Source of the DNA: Diplosphaera chodatii | Lineage: Eukaryota > Chlorophyta > Trebouxiophyceae > Prasiolales > Stichococcaceae | Direction of reading: 5' to 3' | Length of the DNA: 64,000 bases | Assembly (NCBI GenBank): GCA_032358165.1 | Contig: JAALGY010000016.1 | Location: 930,001-994,000, forward strand | Part shown: piece after piece, positions 11,515 to 25,600 of the stretch | Layout: each line of letters begins with the position of its first letter | Numbering within the stretch: the stretch's first letter is position 1 | Position numbers and translations under genes: made by a program | The notes under the pieces: generated by a model | Told to the model about the DNA's origin: nothing | Seen by the model: only the letters and a program-made list of their open reading frames with translations | The model's database searches: none

Positions 11515-14500
11515 CTACGATGGCTGCAGCTGCTGTATCAGATTGCGCAGGGCATGGTTAGTCACAATACTGCTGCTCTCCTGAGGCGGCAGAGGCTGCA
11601 GACTGGTAGGATCCACGCCAGGGTTGCTGGCCAGCCACTCCTCCAGGGCCTTCCGCTCGAAGCTGTGACCGCTGCTGCCATATAGCACCGGGTCCCGCAT
11701 AACCTCCCCGCTCAGGCTGCAGCGCCACCAGTCTGCCTCTGCTGCGGGGTGGGCGGCGGCTGCCCCCGCCTGCTGCGCCGGCAGACTTGCAGCGGCTGGC
11801 CTGCCGGGCAAGCTACTTGCTGCCGCTCCTGCCTCCTCTGGCTGCCCGGCATATGCCGCTGGCGTGCTGCTGCGGCTACTGGGTCTCGGATCACTGACAG
11901 GGCTCTCTGTGGTGGGCGGTGCCGATGTGGTGGTGAGCTGCTCAGCGGGCACGGAGGCAGCGGCCTGCTGCTGCTTGGCCGCTTTCTTGCGGGCGCGCTT
12001 AGCGGCCGCCTTGCTGCGCTGGGCCGGGGCTTCAGCAGCCTCCTCTTCCGCCTGCATGCAACCCCTTGCTGTCAAAAGCCCTTGACTGCTTCTGTCACAG
12101 GTAGGGTGACACAGCCATTTGCCTGCTGCAAAATGCGTGACCCCACGGCCTTGCCATTGCCTACTCACCAATGAGCCATGTGCACCTGATCTGCACTCAG
12201 CGCTTGTAGGTCGACAAGTGGATCCATGCAGATGACACGGCAGAACTTACCAGCAGCTCCTGCATGGCGCGCTCCGCCGCAGCGACGGCATCAGGATCGG
12301 CACCTGCCGCTGCTGCGCCACAATGTGCTGCGTGTTGCCTGCGGTCGCGGCTGCTACCACCCCTGCTGCTGGCTTCTACCGTGGCTATCACCATGTTCAG
12401 CAGCTCATCCCGCTGCTTCGCCCATCTGTCCGCCAGCCGCTGTGGCGGCTGCAGATCCCTACAGCTTGAAACGAAGGAGTTACATCCTGCACACAATGTG
12501 CCATCAGCTGCACGCTGCCTGCCTGCGCACATTACACTGGCATACTACGCAGTAGACAGCAAGAGCTACAGTACTTTTGGAAGCCGACCTGACTCGCTGC
12601 AATGCTGCATCCCAGCTGCCATCACGCAGCAAAGTTGCGGGCGCTTGCGGATCAGCAGTCACAACTGCCGCCACTATTGTGCCGACTGCCAATGTCCCGA
12701 GCACAGTAACGTTCCAGGCGGCAATGTCAGCTGCCGTCTCCAGCATAGTTGGCAGGAAAGGCATGGCCTGTGGTGAGAAGGGCCTTCACCATAAACCGTC
12801 GGCTGTATGTCAATCTGCTGTGTGCCCATGGCGTATGTGTACACTCGCTGCCAAACATGAGGCATACTCTGGTCTGCATCTTTTAATTTCCTAGTGCTCA
12901 TGAGAATGGTGCAGATGCTGCATTAGTCTTGCACAGGCAGCCACAACTGTTGGCTGCATCGTGGCACAAGCCGGCACATGGCCCCACCTGCAGCAGGGGC
13001 CCCACCAGGCCCCGCTTGGCCAGGGTGCGTGCCACAGGCGGCGTCAGGCCGTGTGCTATGACCTGCAAGATATTTGCTGCGCAAAGTCGTGTCTTCCGCG
13101 GCTTTGAGGGGTCGGGCCGCATGGTCCAAGGTGTTGTGCGGGTCAGAGCCTCCTGCGCCGCGGCCTCTGCATGCGCAAGCTTGAAGCTGCCGAGGCCGCC
13201 ATGTGCAAGCGCTGTGATGGCATCCTCAGCCCCTGGCTTGCCCAGAAGAGCCGCAGCATTGGCAGGCTGCAGTTGCAAACAGACGTACTGTAGGTAAAGG
13301 AACCTGCGTAACCTGCCACCAGTGAAACTGCTGACAGTGTGGCAACCCTAAGTGTGGTTAAGCAGGGTTTCTTGGCAGTGACACTGCGCCAATGACGTTG
13401 GAACATCACGGTGCAGGACTACAGACTTCACCACTGCACTTCCACCTGTGTGGCCTCCAGTAAAGCGTCTGCAGCTTTGAAAAGCCCTGGAGCAAGGCAG
13501 CTGCTGGTGTCTTCCTGCGAGAGGCCACTGGCAAAGCTTCGCATGTTTCTGCTTGGTGCCACCTGCACGGGTCCATGTGCTGCGAGGTTGCGTAACATGA
13601 CTGTTGCATATGCAATCTGATGCAGGCGACCTGGTGCACATCATCAGATTTACAGCTGGTTGTGCTGTCAACCTCTTGTTTTTAGGACCAAAACCTACCT
13701 GCAGTTCGGCTGCCAGGGCATTGATCGCCCCCGAGTTGAATATGCTCTTGGTGTTGAAGTTGGCAGGGTTAGCCTCGCAGCTCTTGATCGTGAACTGCAT
13801 CATGCACGACAGGATATCACAGCTTAGGCTGAGCCATCAGCTGCTTCGAGAGTAGTATGCATGTGCAGACACATCATGTTGATGTGCTGCTCACTCTCAG
13901 AGTCCCCGCCAAGTGTGAGGCGTTGAGGTCCTTAAAGAGGGCCAGCTGCACAAAGGATCATCTCTTTAAATTGCTAACAGCTTTGCCACAAGGGCACGCT
14001 GTACGAGCTGGCTTGTGCTAATGCCCAAGCTCTATGGCGTAGACAGCGCCAGCATGATACCAGAGCCTGCGGCATGGCCGAGTGCTGGGCCACAGGTGGC
14101 ATGCAGATATACCAGATCACTATCGCAAGCAGGCTGCACTGACACACCTGATCTGCACCCGACAGCAGCTTGTCAAAACCAGGCAGGCCCCCCACTGGTA
14201 CGTAGAGGAACGTATTGTCTGGAGGACTGGTGAACCAGATCGCAGTGATCCGTTGTATGCGGGCCAGCTGCGTCATCAGGGTGGACACTTCCTTGTCTGT
14301 ACGGCCACCTGCAAGGCTCCGCAGGCACGGACTTGAACATTCCTCTGCTCAGTGCACCAGCTTTTACCATGGCAAGCTGCCTGCCACACGTAGTGCGTGG
14401 CCAACAGCAGCCTGATGCATTTGTCATTTCACTGCGCACCTACGACTGTGAAACGTGTGAACTGCGACAAGTAGAAAAGTAGCCCCATGTGCCGTTGTGC

Positions 14501-16531
14501 TGTGAGGTGCTCGAGAGCAGTGCCCAGTGCCCTTGAGGTGGCGGCATGTAGTGCTGCCACCCCTGCAGCAGCGCGAGCTGCATCACCATCTGCACAGTGA
14601 TACACAAGAGGCCTTGCTTTCTGAGCAGCCTGTGAGGTAAGCATTCATTTGAGAACGGTTAGGCGGATGACCATCCAGCATGTGTGCGTGTGGCGTGCAT
14701 TTGGCATGCACCAGACAGTGGGCTCTGCACAGCCCACATGTGAAAGTGCACAGTACATGCGGGAGCAATGCTACCCATGCAGTCGCTGTGCATTTTTACC
14801 ATTGCACAACGAGGAGCCCACCCATCGTCTGCAGCACGGGAAGGACGGCATACAGCAGCTGCCCGACAGCAGCAGGAGCTAGTAGGTCGGTGGCCACAGG
14901 CCACAACCTGACCGTAGCCCCACGCTCGTCCAGCTGCTTGCAGATGATCAGCTGCATGCAGAACGTGGAAGGCAGGGCATAGTGACTCGGCATGACGGAA
15001 GCTCAGACGAAATGTGCACACAGCACTCCATGCAGCACGGCACGCCATCACAAGCACACATATGCTACGCTTTATGCAGCCTGAAGGCATGCAGATTACG
15101 CAAAGGCTCAGCATCGAATCGAACACATGGCAACTTCTGCGCAGGCGCAGCCATCCAGCGCACCTGATGAAGCAGCTGCCCTAGGGTGCCCAACACCTGC
15201 CGCTTGCTAAGTGTGCCGCCCAGCTGGTGCTGTTGCATACAAAAGGTCAGGCTGGCTGTGGCCGTCTGCAACGAGATGCCGGTATCGCGCAGGTCGGAGG
15301 CCGTGGCTAGCAGCTCAGCAGCCTGCTGCATGCTGGCATTCGGGTGCTGTCGGCGCTGTTGCACCAACCTGCCGACTTTCTCTGACCACTCTGAGAGCGC
15401 ATCTGCGACGGCGTGCAGCAGCCCAAGGCAGCCCGATGCAATACCCTGCACATAGCGCATCATGAACGTCTTTTCTGGAGCTGGGAGCATGCAGCTGCAT
15501 CTGAAGGTGACGAACCTGCAACACCACATACACACACATGGTGCAACAGGCATGCAGCAGAGGAATTATGGTATGCCGTCGAGTGTGTGAGGCCTCAAGT
15601 TTGTGCCCACATCAAGCCAGAAAACCCACCTGCACGGCAGCCCGCCGCGACACGGCCAGGCATGTCCTCAGCGGCTCAGGGACCTCGCCAGACATCTCCA
15701 TGATGGCGTTTGCCAGGATGCCGGCGGTGCAGGCGTGCTGTGGGGAGCCAGGCGCGCCTTTGCGCACATCCGTAGCTGCTCCTGCCAGGAATGCTGGCGC
15801 CAGGAGTGTGAATGTGCCGGCGACACGGGGGCGTATGTCAAGAGGGGCCTGCATGAGGCCGTGGCACAGGCAGATGGCCGCAGCCTGGTCCGCATTTGCC
15901 AGGACGTCTGCACCGCCGGCCGCCTCGACTGCCGCCAGTACAGCAGCAGCACCCCGCCCGAGGCAGACTTGCTTTTCGTGTGGCAATGCGTGCGGCTTGT
16001 CTCGGCAGCCCAGCCACTCTGCAAGCCGGATCATGTCTGCTGTGGCGGTTGCTCTCCCCTTGCCAAATGACTGCCAGTCTGGTTCCACGCACACCCGCAG
16101 GTGCCCAAAGCGCTCTGTAAGCACAGCAGAACATGTCATGAGGTGGTGGACTGAGCCTGCTAGAGCACTCATCATGACGTGATCAATTCTGCGACCTAAT
16201 GCTGGTGGATTTGGCTATGCCAAAGGCGCACCCTGCAAGTGGGCCAAGCAGGCTTCAGCGGCTGCCACAGTCGAGAAGCATACCGCACACCACGTCATAC
16301 TGTCCTCGTCGCAGAGCTTAATACCACTGTGGCACCCTGCGAGTCGATGCATGCATACTTGCTGACAGAATCTCAACAACGACAGCATGCGGCAATGCAG
16401 ATAGGTGCTGTGCATGACACATGGACTTCCCACCGCCAGAATATCCCACGGTCACCATGTTCGATCATGACGTCCTTCTCTTCACTCCAGTCCTTCTTGT
16501 CAAGGCCACAGACGATCAGGGAATGTGCCAT
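11515..16531 (-). CDS. G3: complete RRM-like/helical/U-box protein
   Basis: Fourteen exons on the minus strand in transcript order: A 16531-16456, B 16336-16232, C 16114-15630, D 15445-15164, E 14951-14822, F 14589-14440, G 14308-14148, H 13945-13895, I 13794-13699, J 13562-13446, K 13266-12988, L 12767-12589, M 12458-12251, N 12051-11515; 951 residues. Every junction is GT-AG and phases run 1,1,0,0,1,1,0,0,0,0,0,2,0. The start ATG is followed by A-H-S-L-I-V-C-G-L, aligned with MARSLLVWGL of sister genes. Exon C begins ERFGHLRVCVEPDW, the proposed last strand of the RRM-like fold. The U-box starts WWRCSLSGEVMRDPVLYG with HSFERKALEEWL and ends NHALRNLIQQLQPS. Intact copy, closest to G5 in exon C. 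Predicted E3 ligase; target unknown. Confidence 0.83.
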
Positions 16532-17072
16532 GGCGCTGATGTGGTGTCTCAGCCTAGCTAACTGGCTGTGATAGTGAACCTGTGTTACTGCTTGGCTATG
16601 CACATGGTAAAGGCTGGCTCAGTTGTGGTTGCTGATATATATCCTAGAGGCGCTTGCAGCGTCAGCAGGCCGATCTGCAGCATGTGCAATTGCAAGATCC
16701 TGCGTGCTGAGGTCCAAGCTTTCACAACATGATAGAAGCTGCTCTCGATGCGAGATCACAACTTGCACTCCCCGGCTCGCTGGTGCAATTTGTTGCCAGT
16801 GTCCTGCTCGAGGATTTTAACTTGTGTGCAAGTGTATGTGCGACTGTGCAGGATGCGCTACGTAGGCTTGGCGAAGGGCTTTCCTGCAGCTTCCTGCAGC
16901 CTCGAAGGACCCAGAAGCCACACAAGACCTCATCACCACGATGTCAACTGCGAGGTCGACCCGCCAAGGATGTATCATACCAGCTATAATAAAAGCGAGC
17001 AGCACAGATGCATCGTCACGCGACACCTTGACCTGGTCATCAAGGCAGCCAGCCACGCTGCTGCTAGCTGCT
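16532..17072. promoter_or_regulatory. G3/G4 divergent promoter region
   Basis: A 541-bp region between the start codons of divergent genes, so both promoters should lie here. An ATATATAT run at 16635-16642 is about 100 bp upstream of the G3 ATG. TATAATAAAA at 16985-16994 is 79 bp upstream of the G4 ATG and is a plausible TATA-like element. The segment near 16663-16702 is closely similar to 27618-27657 in the G5/G6 region. The last 100 bp before the G4 ATG are also similar to those before G6. Confidence 0.55.
16887..16901 (+). promoter_or_regulatory. Conserved promoter 15-mer, copy 1
   Basis: Exact CAGCTTCCTGCAGCC, about 170 bp upstream of the G4 ATG. The same 15-mer occurs exactly once in each of the five divergent intergenic regions, always towards the plus-strand gene. 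Confidence 0.55.
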
Positions 17073-20000
17073 ATGGCTCGGTCACTGATCGTCTGGGGCC
17101 TCGATGCAGCATCTGGTAGCCAGGAATTAGCTGTTCTGGACGAACATGGTGACCGTAGGTTTTGGTGGCTGTGGAGCTTTCTCGCACGATGCATGCGATC
17201 GATAACTGGAGCTGCACATGCACGGAGTGCCGCATGGTGCTTAGTGCGATGGTATGAGGAAAGTTCCTGAGCCTTGCAGGTTGCAAGGATCCTATCATTC
17301 AGAATGAGGGCGATGCAGCATGGTGTGCCGCGTCCCTTCCATCCTTGGCAGCCGCTGAAGCCTGCCAAGCTGATCTGCAACGTGCGGGTCTCACACAAGC
17401 AGACCAATAAATACATTCCAGGCCGTTTTTACTTGCATAGTCCTACAGCAGACTGCTGAGCAATACGTCAGCATGCATTGACAGCATGGTTGCTGTTTGC
17501 ACAGGGCGCTTCGGCCACCTGCACATGTGCATAGAGCCGGACTGGCAGGCATTCGGCAGCAACAAGGCAGCTGCTTTGGCGGACCTCATTCAGCTCGCCA
17601 AGCGGCTGGGCTGTCGGCGGGACAAGCCTGAGAAAGTGCCGCAACATGAGGCGGTGTGCCTGGCGCGCGGTGCAAGTGCAATCATGGCAGCCACTGCGAT
17701 GGCCGGCGGGGCACATGAGCTTGCGAACGCGGACCCAGCTGCGGCCAGCTGCCTATGCCATGGCCTCATGCGGGCCGCCAGCGACCCTCGGCGCCACTGG
17801 CTGTCCGTTGATGTGCTGCAGAGCACAGACGTTGCTCTTGCACGCCTTGTACAAGCGCTGCTGCGTGTTGCGGCCGCAGATCTGAGCAGGAATGCGTCAG
17901 ATTCCGCGCTGCGGGCCTGCACTGTCAGCCGCCTGGCATACAGCCTTCTGCTACCCTATGCCACCAAGGGGGTAGACGGGCAGCTGAGCAGCCAGATGGC
18001 GCCAATTCCAGCAGCTGTGGATCAGGTGGGTCAATGGGTCCCAGTTTGCGCCTCAACAGGCATTCGAAAGCTCTATGGCAAACCCCTGCTGCAGTCCCAA
18101 CCAGCCTGTCCATACATCAGTTGAGTGCTATGCTTGCAAACCAGTGTGCCTGATGTACGTATACTCGGTTGCAGGGCATTGCATCAGACTGTATCAAATT
18201 ACTACATGCAATTGGGGATGCGCTCGCCACGTGGTCAGCAGAAGCCAGCAGAGCAGCCATCATGCAGCAGCCAACGACGAGCCCGCAGCAGACTGCCAAG
18301 CTGCCTCACACATCACTCAAGCTGCGTCAACCCAGCATCTGGCTGCCTGCCGCAGCAGGCTGGCTGCTCAACTGCTTCCAGGCGCTGCGACTGAGCAGCA
18401 CAGTAGATGACCGGCAGCTGCTGGATACCATGGGGCGGCTGGTTCGAAGGGTGCTGCCCTTACCTGCTGCTTCATACTTATGTTGGAATAACACATGAAA
18501 GTACACTCCCTGTTAGCTTGGGTGTCTGTGAAACATTTATAGAGATATATACAGGAATATGATGTCTCACCTGCAAGGCTATTGCGCTGTCCTTGCCCAA
18601 GTTGAACCTCCTGCCGGCAACCTGCATGGTCTGCCCTCTTTGCAGGTTGTATCCTGCGTGCAGCTGGAGGAGCGACTGGCTGTAGCTGGCCTGTGGACCC
18701 GGGACTTGTCCTCATTCGGCATGTACGCTTCCGCCTCTGTGGGGCAGCTGCACGCGACCTTCATGCATCTTCGGCCATTCATGGGTGCGGCATCTGTTGC
18801 ACTGGCAGTATTTTTGACTGCACTTATGCACATGCTCACACTGGCAATGGCTTCACAGCCAGCACACTTGTTATGGGCCATCCTAGCAGGACCAGTGGGT
18901 ACATGTCCGTCTCGACAGAGGACCCAGAAGCTATTCACTTGCAATGGAAGCGAGGCCTGCTGTGTGCCTTTGTGCAGACGCCCATGGTGCTGCGGGTGTG
19001 CCAGCACTGCATGCTGCCGCAGTACGGGCCCTGCGTACCGCTCTTGACCACCTTGCCGCTCCACAGCACGTCGGGATGATGTTCCACCTATCCTCACTTG
19101 CGCATCTCTCCACGACAAGTGTGTGCACTCCACGAAGCGCTGCCAACTTTTGCCACTGATGTGATCAGCGACGGTTGGTGTCGCGGGTTGCACCCTTGCA
19201 AGTGCGTGCCAAGCATGTGCTTGACCATGCGTACGAAATTAGCATGCAGGGCAATGCTGCTCCCATCCTGCCTTACAGATTGCTCCGACAAGAAGGACGC
19301 CGCCACCCTGCTGTCACCGCTGACCCGAGTGCAGCAGCTGGCTACCACCTGGCTTGCCGTGCCTGCGCACAGTCCGCCGCACACCAACATGGCCGAGGGC
19401 CCCATGTCCCACATACAGCTGCTTTCATCTGCTGATCAAGTGCGTTGCATGCTGTCACACTTTGCAATGTCAGCTCCTCTGCAATGGCAGCCAGCGCGCC
19501 GGATGCGAAATGATTACTGACATCTGGTGGTTGTTAGGCTGCTCTGTGTGGCCCACATTCAAGATGCACATATTGCATGGTAGCTGTGCTAGGTGTCGTG
19601 ACATACAACCTACGCTGACTTATCTCATGCAGACAGCCCTGCTGTTGGACGTGACCACATCTCAAGTAGCCGCAACTGTGATAGTGAGTGGCATTGCATG
19701 TCTGCGCATTCTGCAGATGTACCCAGTGCATTAGCAGCGCTGGTAGAAGAACCCGGCGACCAGGAGTCAACCTCATTGTCATCCATGCTGCAGAATGTGC
19801 TCAAGCACTACGGCGGCGACCCTGATGACGTCAACACCAGAACCGTGTATGACGTAGGGGCAATCAATGCCCTTGCTGCAGCACTGCAGGTAACCTCCTT
19901 CCTGTTGCGTGTGATTGACATGGATTCACCTGGTGCACATGTGCACACAACTGTCACATGTGCAATAACAGTTTGTTGTCTGATGGGAACCGATGCCCAA

Positions 20001-22148
20001 CACTTCAGTCTTGCATGCAAACAGCAGCACGACACACCATGTCACATGTTACAGGTGGCGCCAAGTGGAATTTTGCGGGGTGAGAGCGGTGGCCTGGCAC
20101 AACAAGATACCAGCAGCTGCCTTGCTCCAGGGCTGCATGATGCTGCGGGCGCTCTGCAGGCAGCTGTGCAGGTAGGGCTGGGCTCTGCACACCCAGAGGT
20201 GCCGCCCTCGGTGCTCAATATCCTGCTGCCTATGATGAGTAGTTTGATGCTGCACAATGCCTGCGCTTGGCATACGGGCAGTAGCTGTCATGGAAGGTGG
20301 CTAGTTGAGCCAGTTTCGGCATTGCAAACAGATTGGTACCGAAGGACTAGTAAACGTTGCGTCTTCTGCAGCCTGCAATGGACGCTGCCTCTGGGGCGAG
20401 GCTATGGGCAGGCAATGCAACTGCAGCGATTGTGCATGGAGCCCTTGGTGCCCTCCGGCTTGCGCACGCAGAGGCTGCAGCGCAGGCGGCCCGACGCTGT
20501 GACGTGTTGCCGCCTGGAACTGCGCAGCCTGATGCGTACAAGCCCAACAGGACGTGGCTGGAAGCAGCCACGATCCTGACGGGTGTCAGTGTGGGTTTGA
20601 CAGGCGCCAATGCGGGTCTGATCACACTTGTGCCACGCGCTCTGGCAAAGCAAGGCCTGGCCAGGCCCCTGCTGCAGGTGGGCTTGCACAGGATCCTGGT
20701 TGCGTGTCTGTTCTGCCTTGGCCGTGAATTGCTTCTACCGGCGGGCTGCTGCACAACTTCCTGCTGCGGTTCACAGATGTTTTTGCAATACACGTCACCT
20801 AGCATGGTGGTGGATGCTGGTCAGTTCCAGCAGCCCGCATCTGCACATGGCCGTTGGTTGCATGAGGAAGTGGGGGTTTGAGAGGGTTGCTACTTGTGAC
20901 TGTACGTAGGCAATGCCGGCAGCCTTGCCAGATGCGACAGATGATGCAGCATCCTGGCGGCTCACCATTGGCCTCCATGTGGCCATTGGCAGTATCCTGG
21001 CCGCAGTCCTAGCAGCTGACACAACAGCGTGCATGGCTGTGGTACGTGACGGCAGCTGGGACACGGCGGCGCAGCGTGTCAGGTGGAGTTGTGTCAGTCG
21101 TGGCCACTTCCACACTTGGCCTAGTCTGAATCCTGCGGATGTGAGATGTGGTGGGCTTCGTGTATGTGAGAAGGCTCGAGACGGCAGAGCCTTCGATACA
21201 TGTTGCAGGGGCCTGCAGCCGCCGCCGCCTCTGGATGTGGAGTTGGCTCGGCGCTGCAAGCAGCGGGAAGCAATGCTGCAAAGGATGGCGGCTGTGCTGG
21301 GAGGCGGCGATGCAGGCAGAGACTGCACAGCAGGCGGTGGCACAGCTGATGCAGACGCCATTGCTGCAGCAGAGCGTGCCATGCAGGAACTGCTGGTACG
21401 CACTGCACGCGCTGCCTGAGACATAGTGTTTGCAGCGAGTGAGTAAGCTGCAACTGTCACATGTGGGCATGGCAAACACTGAGCGTTCAAATGAACATGG
21501 GTGCATCATATATATAGTTGATGGACACTGACTGCTATCTCAGAAGTGGTCAATATCTGTAGCACCCACAGCACCATCCTTGGATATTTGTGCAGGCGGA
21601 AGAGCAGCCAGCTGCCGCTTGTGGCCAGCACGGCAAGGCAGCCTCTAAGCGCGCCCGCAAGAAGGTTGCGCAACAGCAAGCGGCCGCAGCCACCCATGCT
21701 GGGCAGTCTGCATGTGGGGCTGACCCCACAGCAACCACTGCCAGCGTGCTGGAAGTACAAGCTGCATTCACCCCCTGCAGCAGCGTGCCAGTGGCAGATG
21801 CGCAGCGGCCTGCCGCACCGCAGCCATCTGCAGTGCTGCAGCCAGCATCAAGAACTGCGCATAGCAGGCCAGATGACGAAGTGCCACCCGTGCTGCAGCC
21901 AGCAGCCGCCAGCGCTGCGGCACCAAAAGCAGACTGGTGGCGCTGCCCGCTGAGGCGGCGAGGTCATGCGGGACCCGGTGGTGTGCGACAGCGGGGGCCA
22001 CAGCTTCGAGCGGCAGGCCCTGAAGGACTGGCTGGCAGCCAACCCTGGGGTGGACCCACTCAGCAGGCAGTCGCTACCACCGGGGGAATCCGATGTCCTA
22101 CCAAACCATGCCCTGCGCAACATGATCCAGCAGCTGCAGCCGAGCTGA
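17073..22148 (+). pseudogene. G4: U-box family gene with a 1-base frameshift in the U-box
   Basis: Exons A 17073-17148, B 17280-17381, C 17505-18025, D 18175-18450, E 18646-18784, F 18978-19118, G 19279-19439, H 19633-19683, I 19794-19889, J 20055-20171, K 20372-20677, L 20910-21082, M 21209-21395, N 21596-22148. All exons A-M are in phase and open. In exon N the frame is correct through the basic linker and ADWWRCPL, then one extra G at about 21954 (CTGAGGCGGCGAGG where sisters have CTGAGCGGCGAGG) shifts the reading frame. The downstream U-box, MRDPVVCDSGGHSFERQA to NHALRNMIQQLQPS, is open in the next frame up to the stop at 22148. Unshifted translation would run on to 22249 with an unrelated tail. 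Either the U-box is lost very recently or this base is a sequencing error. Exon K is 27 nt longer than usual. Sister of G6. Confidence 0.75.
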
Positions 22149-22670
22149 CCCACTACATTCAGATCAGGCGTTCATGCTACACTTCTGCGAACGTTCACAG
22201 GTTGATCGCTGTAGAGTCCGGCACGTGCGAGGTGGTTTCTGATTGTTAAAGCCATCAGGACATGCTCGTGGTTCACATACGAGACTAGCAGTCCAGAGAC
22301 ATTCACTAGTGCAAGGTGGCGCCTAGACTGTGCAGAGTAAGGTCAACATGCGACTTAATATGGCAGAATTCAGCGCGGACAACGACTGCCACCACTGGCT
22401 GTCTTTGGCCTAACACACACTGCACAACGAAAAAGACAAGGCGCAAAGACGACTGCATGTATGTGCTATCCATTAAACCGTGTGTTGCATCCACAAATGT
22501 ACACCACTACACATTGGGCACTGCGCCCTGCAGCAGACGACAAGGCACATCACCGCCAACAATCTGCAGCCAGACACTGCACAATCAGGCCATTGCCAGG
22601 CCCAATCAGCAGCCGCTGTGATGTGTAGAGGGTTGCCTCCTGACCACGATACATTCTTTGCTGGCCTTTG
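22149..22670. other. G4/G5 convergent intergenic region
   Basis: A 522-bp spacer between two stop codons. No family exon or recognisable RNA gene is seen. It is the longest of the convergent spacers. Confidence 0.5.
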
Positions 22671-25600
22671 TCAGGTGTCAGCCGGCTGCAGCTGCTGGAG
22701 CAGGCTGCGCAGGGCATGTTTGGGTAGCAAGCTGCCTGCTGCCGATGGCACCGGCTGACGAGTGAGCGGGTCCACCCCAGGGTTGGCCGCCAGCCACTCC
22801 TCCAGGGCCGCCCGCTCGAAGCTGCTGCCCCCGCCGCCATACAGTACTGGGTCCCGCATGACCTTGCTGCTCAGGGGGCATCGCCACCACTCTGACCCCG
22901 CTGCGGGGTGGGCAGCGGCCGTCGCAGACTGCTGCAGCAGCAGGTGTGCGGTGTCCGGGCTGTTGATGAGTGTGCCGGGTGCTGGGCCCTGTGCTGCCTC
23001 TGCCTGCGAGGCATCCGCCGCTGCAGCGTTGCAGCTGCTGCTGCTGCTGCTGCCGTCAATAACTGCCTGAACTGGGCCAGGGGCTACTGCGGTGGGCTGT
23101 GCCGTCGTGTCGGTGGGCGGGTCAGTTGGGGTAAGAGGAGCTGCGCGCTGCTTGGCCGCTTTCTTGCGGGCGCGCTTGCTGGGCACCTTGCTGGGATTGC
23201 CCGATGCCATAGCTGACTCCTCTTCTGCCTGCATGACTTGCCATGCAAATCGGAGCCACTGCAAATCCTGATTGGGTATCGCAGTCGGTGCGGACACATG
23301 TTGCAGCACTTGAACAGCCTATGCGTGCAACCCCTGACAAGTCAGTCACTTATGATGGTGCTGCAATGGCTAGCGTTAGGGCCCACCAGCAGCTCCTGCA
23401 TGGCGCGGTCTGCCGCGGCAATGGCATCGGGATCTGCAGCTGCTGCGCCGCCGCTTGCTGTTTGGCAGCTGCTTCTGCCCCTGCCGCCCAGCGCAGCCGT
23501 CACACCGTGCAGCAGCGCCTGCCGCTGCTCAGCCCACTCTGCAGCCAGCCGCGGTGGCGGCTGCAGGTTCCTTCATTGATTCCAGAGAACGCAATTGCAA
23601 TCACGTGTATATGTGTGTACCTGTTCAGATCCTGTGCATCCGAAGACACCAGAAGATGCTTGAGCAGCAGACGAGTTGCAGACACCACCAGAGCAGCTGG
23701 ACCCCACCTGACGCGCTGCACCGCCGCATCCCAGCTGCCATCCCGCATCGCAGCCGCACGCGCTGGTGCATAAGCAGCAAGGACTGCCGCTGAGACCTTG
23801 CTCGTGGCCTGGGTGCCGAGGACGGTGGTCTGCCAAGACGCATCGTCATCTGCTGCCTCTGACGACGTTGCTTGCCATGGCATTGCCTGCAGTGGCAAAA
23901 CCCTGCACCATGGATGTGCCTGCTGTGATCCAACAGTAGCAGGTAGCAGCTGTCTGGCACAGCAGCCAGTTAGTCAAGGCTGCCTGCACATTGCAGAATG
24001 GATCGGCGATTTGAAAGCGTTCAACGGCCGGTGCAAAAGCAGTTCGAGGCCTAGCGGTCGATAGGAGCCTGTGCATATTTTGCTCACCTGCAGCAGATCA
24101 GCCACCAGGCCTTGCTTGGCCAGGGTGCCTGACACTTGCGGCGTCATGGCCTGACTGACGCTCTGCAGGATGTGGGCGCCCCGCCGCCGTGTTGTGTGCG
24201 GGATGGCGGGATCAAGCTGTACAGCGTCAGGTCCTGTGGCGGGCAGGGCCTCCCGTGCTGCGGACTCTGCGTGTGCAAGCCGTAAGCTGCCGACGGCGCC
24301 GCGCAGGAGTGCTGCAACCGCATCCCCTCCCCATTGCCTGCCTCCGGCAGCAGCCGCACTGACACCCTGCAGTTTGCAGCCACCGTCAAAGCTTCTGACA
24401 CACTGTCAGCGCACGACGCCAGCAGCCATGCCATACAGAATTGCAAGCGTGTGTGGTCAATCTGTGAGCAGTTGACGGCACAGCTGCAGAGGATGTGCAT
24501 GGAGTGCACAAGATAGGAAAGCATAACAGCGACTCCAGTCCCACCTGCGAAGCTTTATGCAACGCGCCCACGGCGTCGAACAGCCCCGGAGCCAGGCAGC
24601 TGTCAGCGTTTGGTGGCACCAGCCCGCTAAGGCCTCGGATGTTATTGCATGGCGCTACCTAAATCAGTGGCAACGGTGCAATCGTCATGAGAGCTGCATT
24701 GTGTGCTCCTGGTTGTCCTTCGTACACAGGGGACAGAGGAGGACAAGCAAGCACGGCGCCACCTGCAAAGTAGCTGCCAGTGCATCCAACGCCCCCGACA
24801 CGGATATGGAACTGACATCGTAAATTTCAGGTTGCTGGTCACCATTTTGGAGCGTGATCTGCAGTGTTGCAAGCAACACAGAACAGCGCTTTTGCACAGG
24901 TGATGTCTTGCTTCTAGCATAGCAACTCAACGTTGGATGACAATGGGGGCATCGGGCCATGGTGCTGCTCACCTCCACACCCTTTGCCAGAGATACGGCA
25001 TTCACGTCTGTCAGCAAGGCCAGCTGCATGCAGCAGAGCGATACGTGTGGTGGATTGAACACCAGGCAGGCAGAAGCTCAAGTCAAATGCAATAGGTGTG
25101 GCATTGCCATCACGCTGGCTGATATATATCTGCGACATTGTCAAAATCGATCACGCCTAACATGCAGCAGGTGCCGAGTTGACGTCAAGACTGGCGGGAG
25201 CGACACACCTGATCAGCAAACGGCAGCCTGGCTAAACCAGGCAGGCTCTCTGCCGATTCACGGGATGGCAGTTCCTCTGGAGGAATGCCGAGCCAAGTGG
25301 TGGCCAGCTGCTGTATGCGGGCCATCTGTGTCAGCAGGATGAGGATGGGGGGGCCGGCTGCAAGCACGGCAGCAGGCCAGCACATTAGTATTGCCCTTGG
25401 CTGCATGGTGCTGCACATTGACGCCAAGCTGCCAACAGGTGCTGGCAAGGAGCCCGGAGTGAGAATGCAGCAACAACAATGGCAGGTGTGGTGCACCCTC
25501 AGCAGTTAGCGATGCAAGCTGCGACACATACAGCAGCAGCCCGAGGTGCCGTGGGGCTGCAAGGTGGCCAAGAACAAGGTCCAGGGCGCTTGACAGCGTG

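Noticed and set aside
13895..13945. Very short exons (51 nt, exon H) as chance matches
   Set aside because: The same 51-nt exon with L-A-L-x-x-D-x-N pattern and flanking splice sites recurs in every copy (fused to exon I in G11), so it is real.
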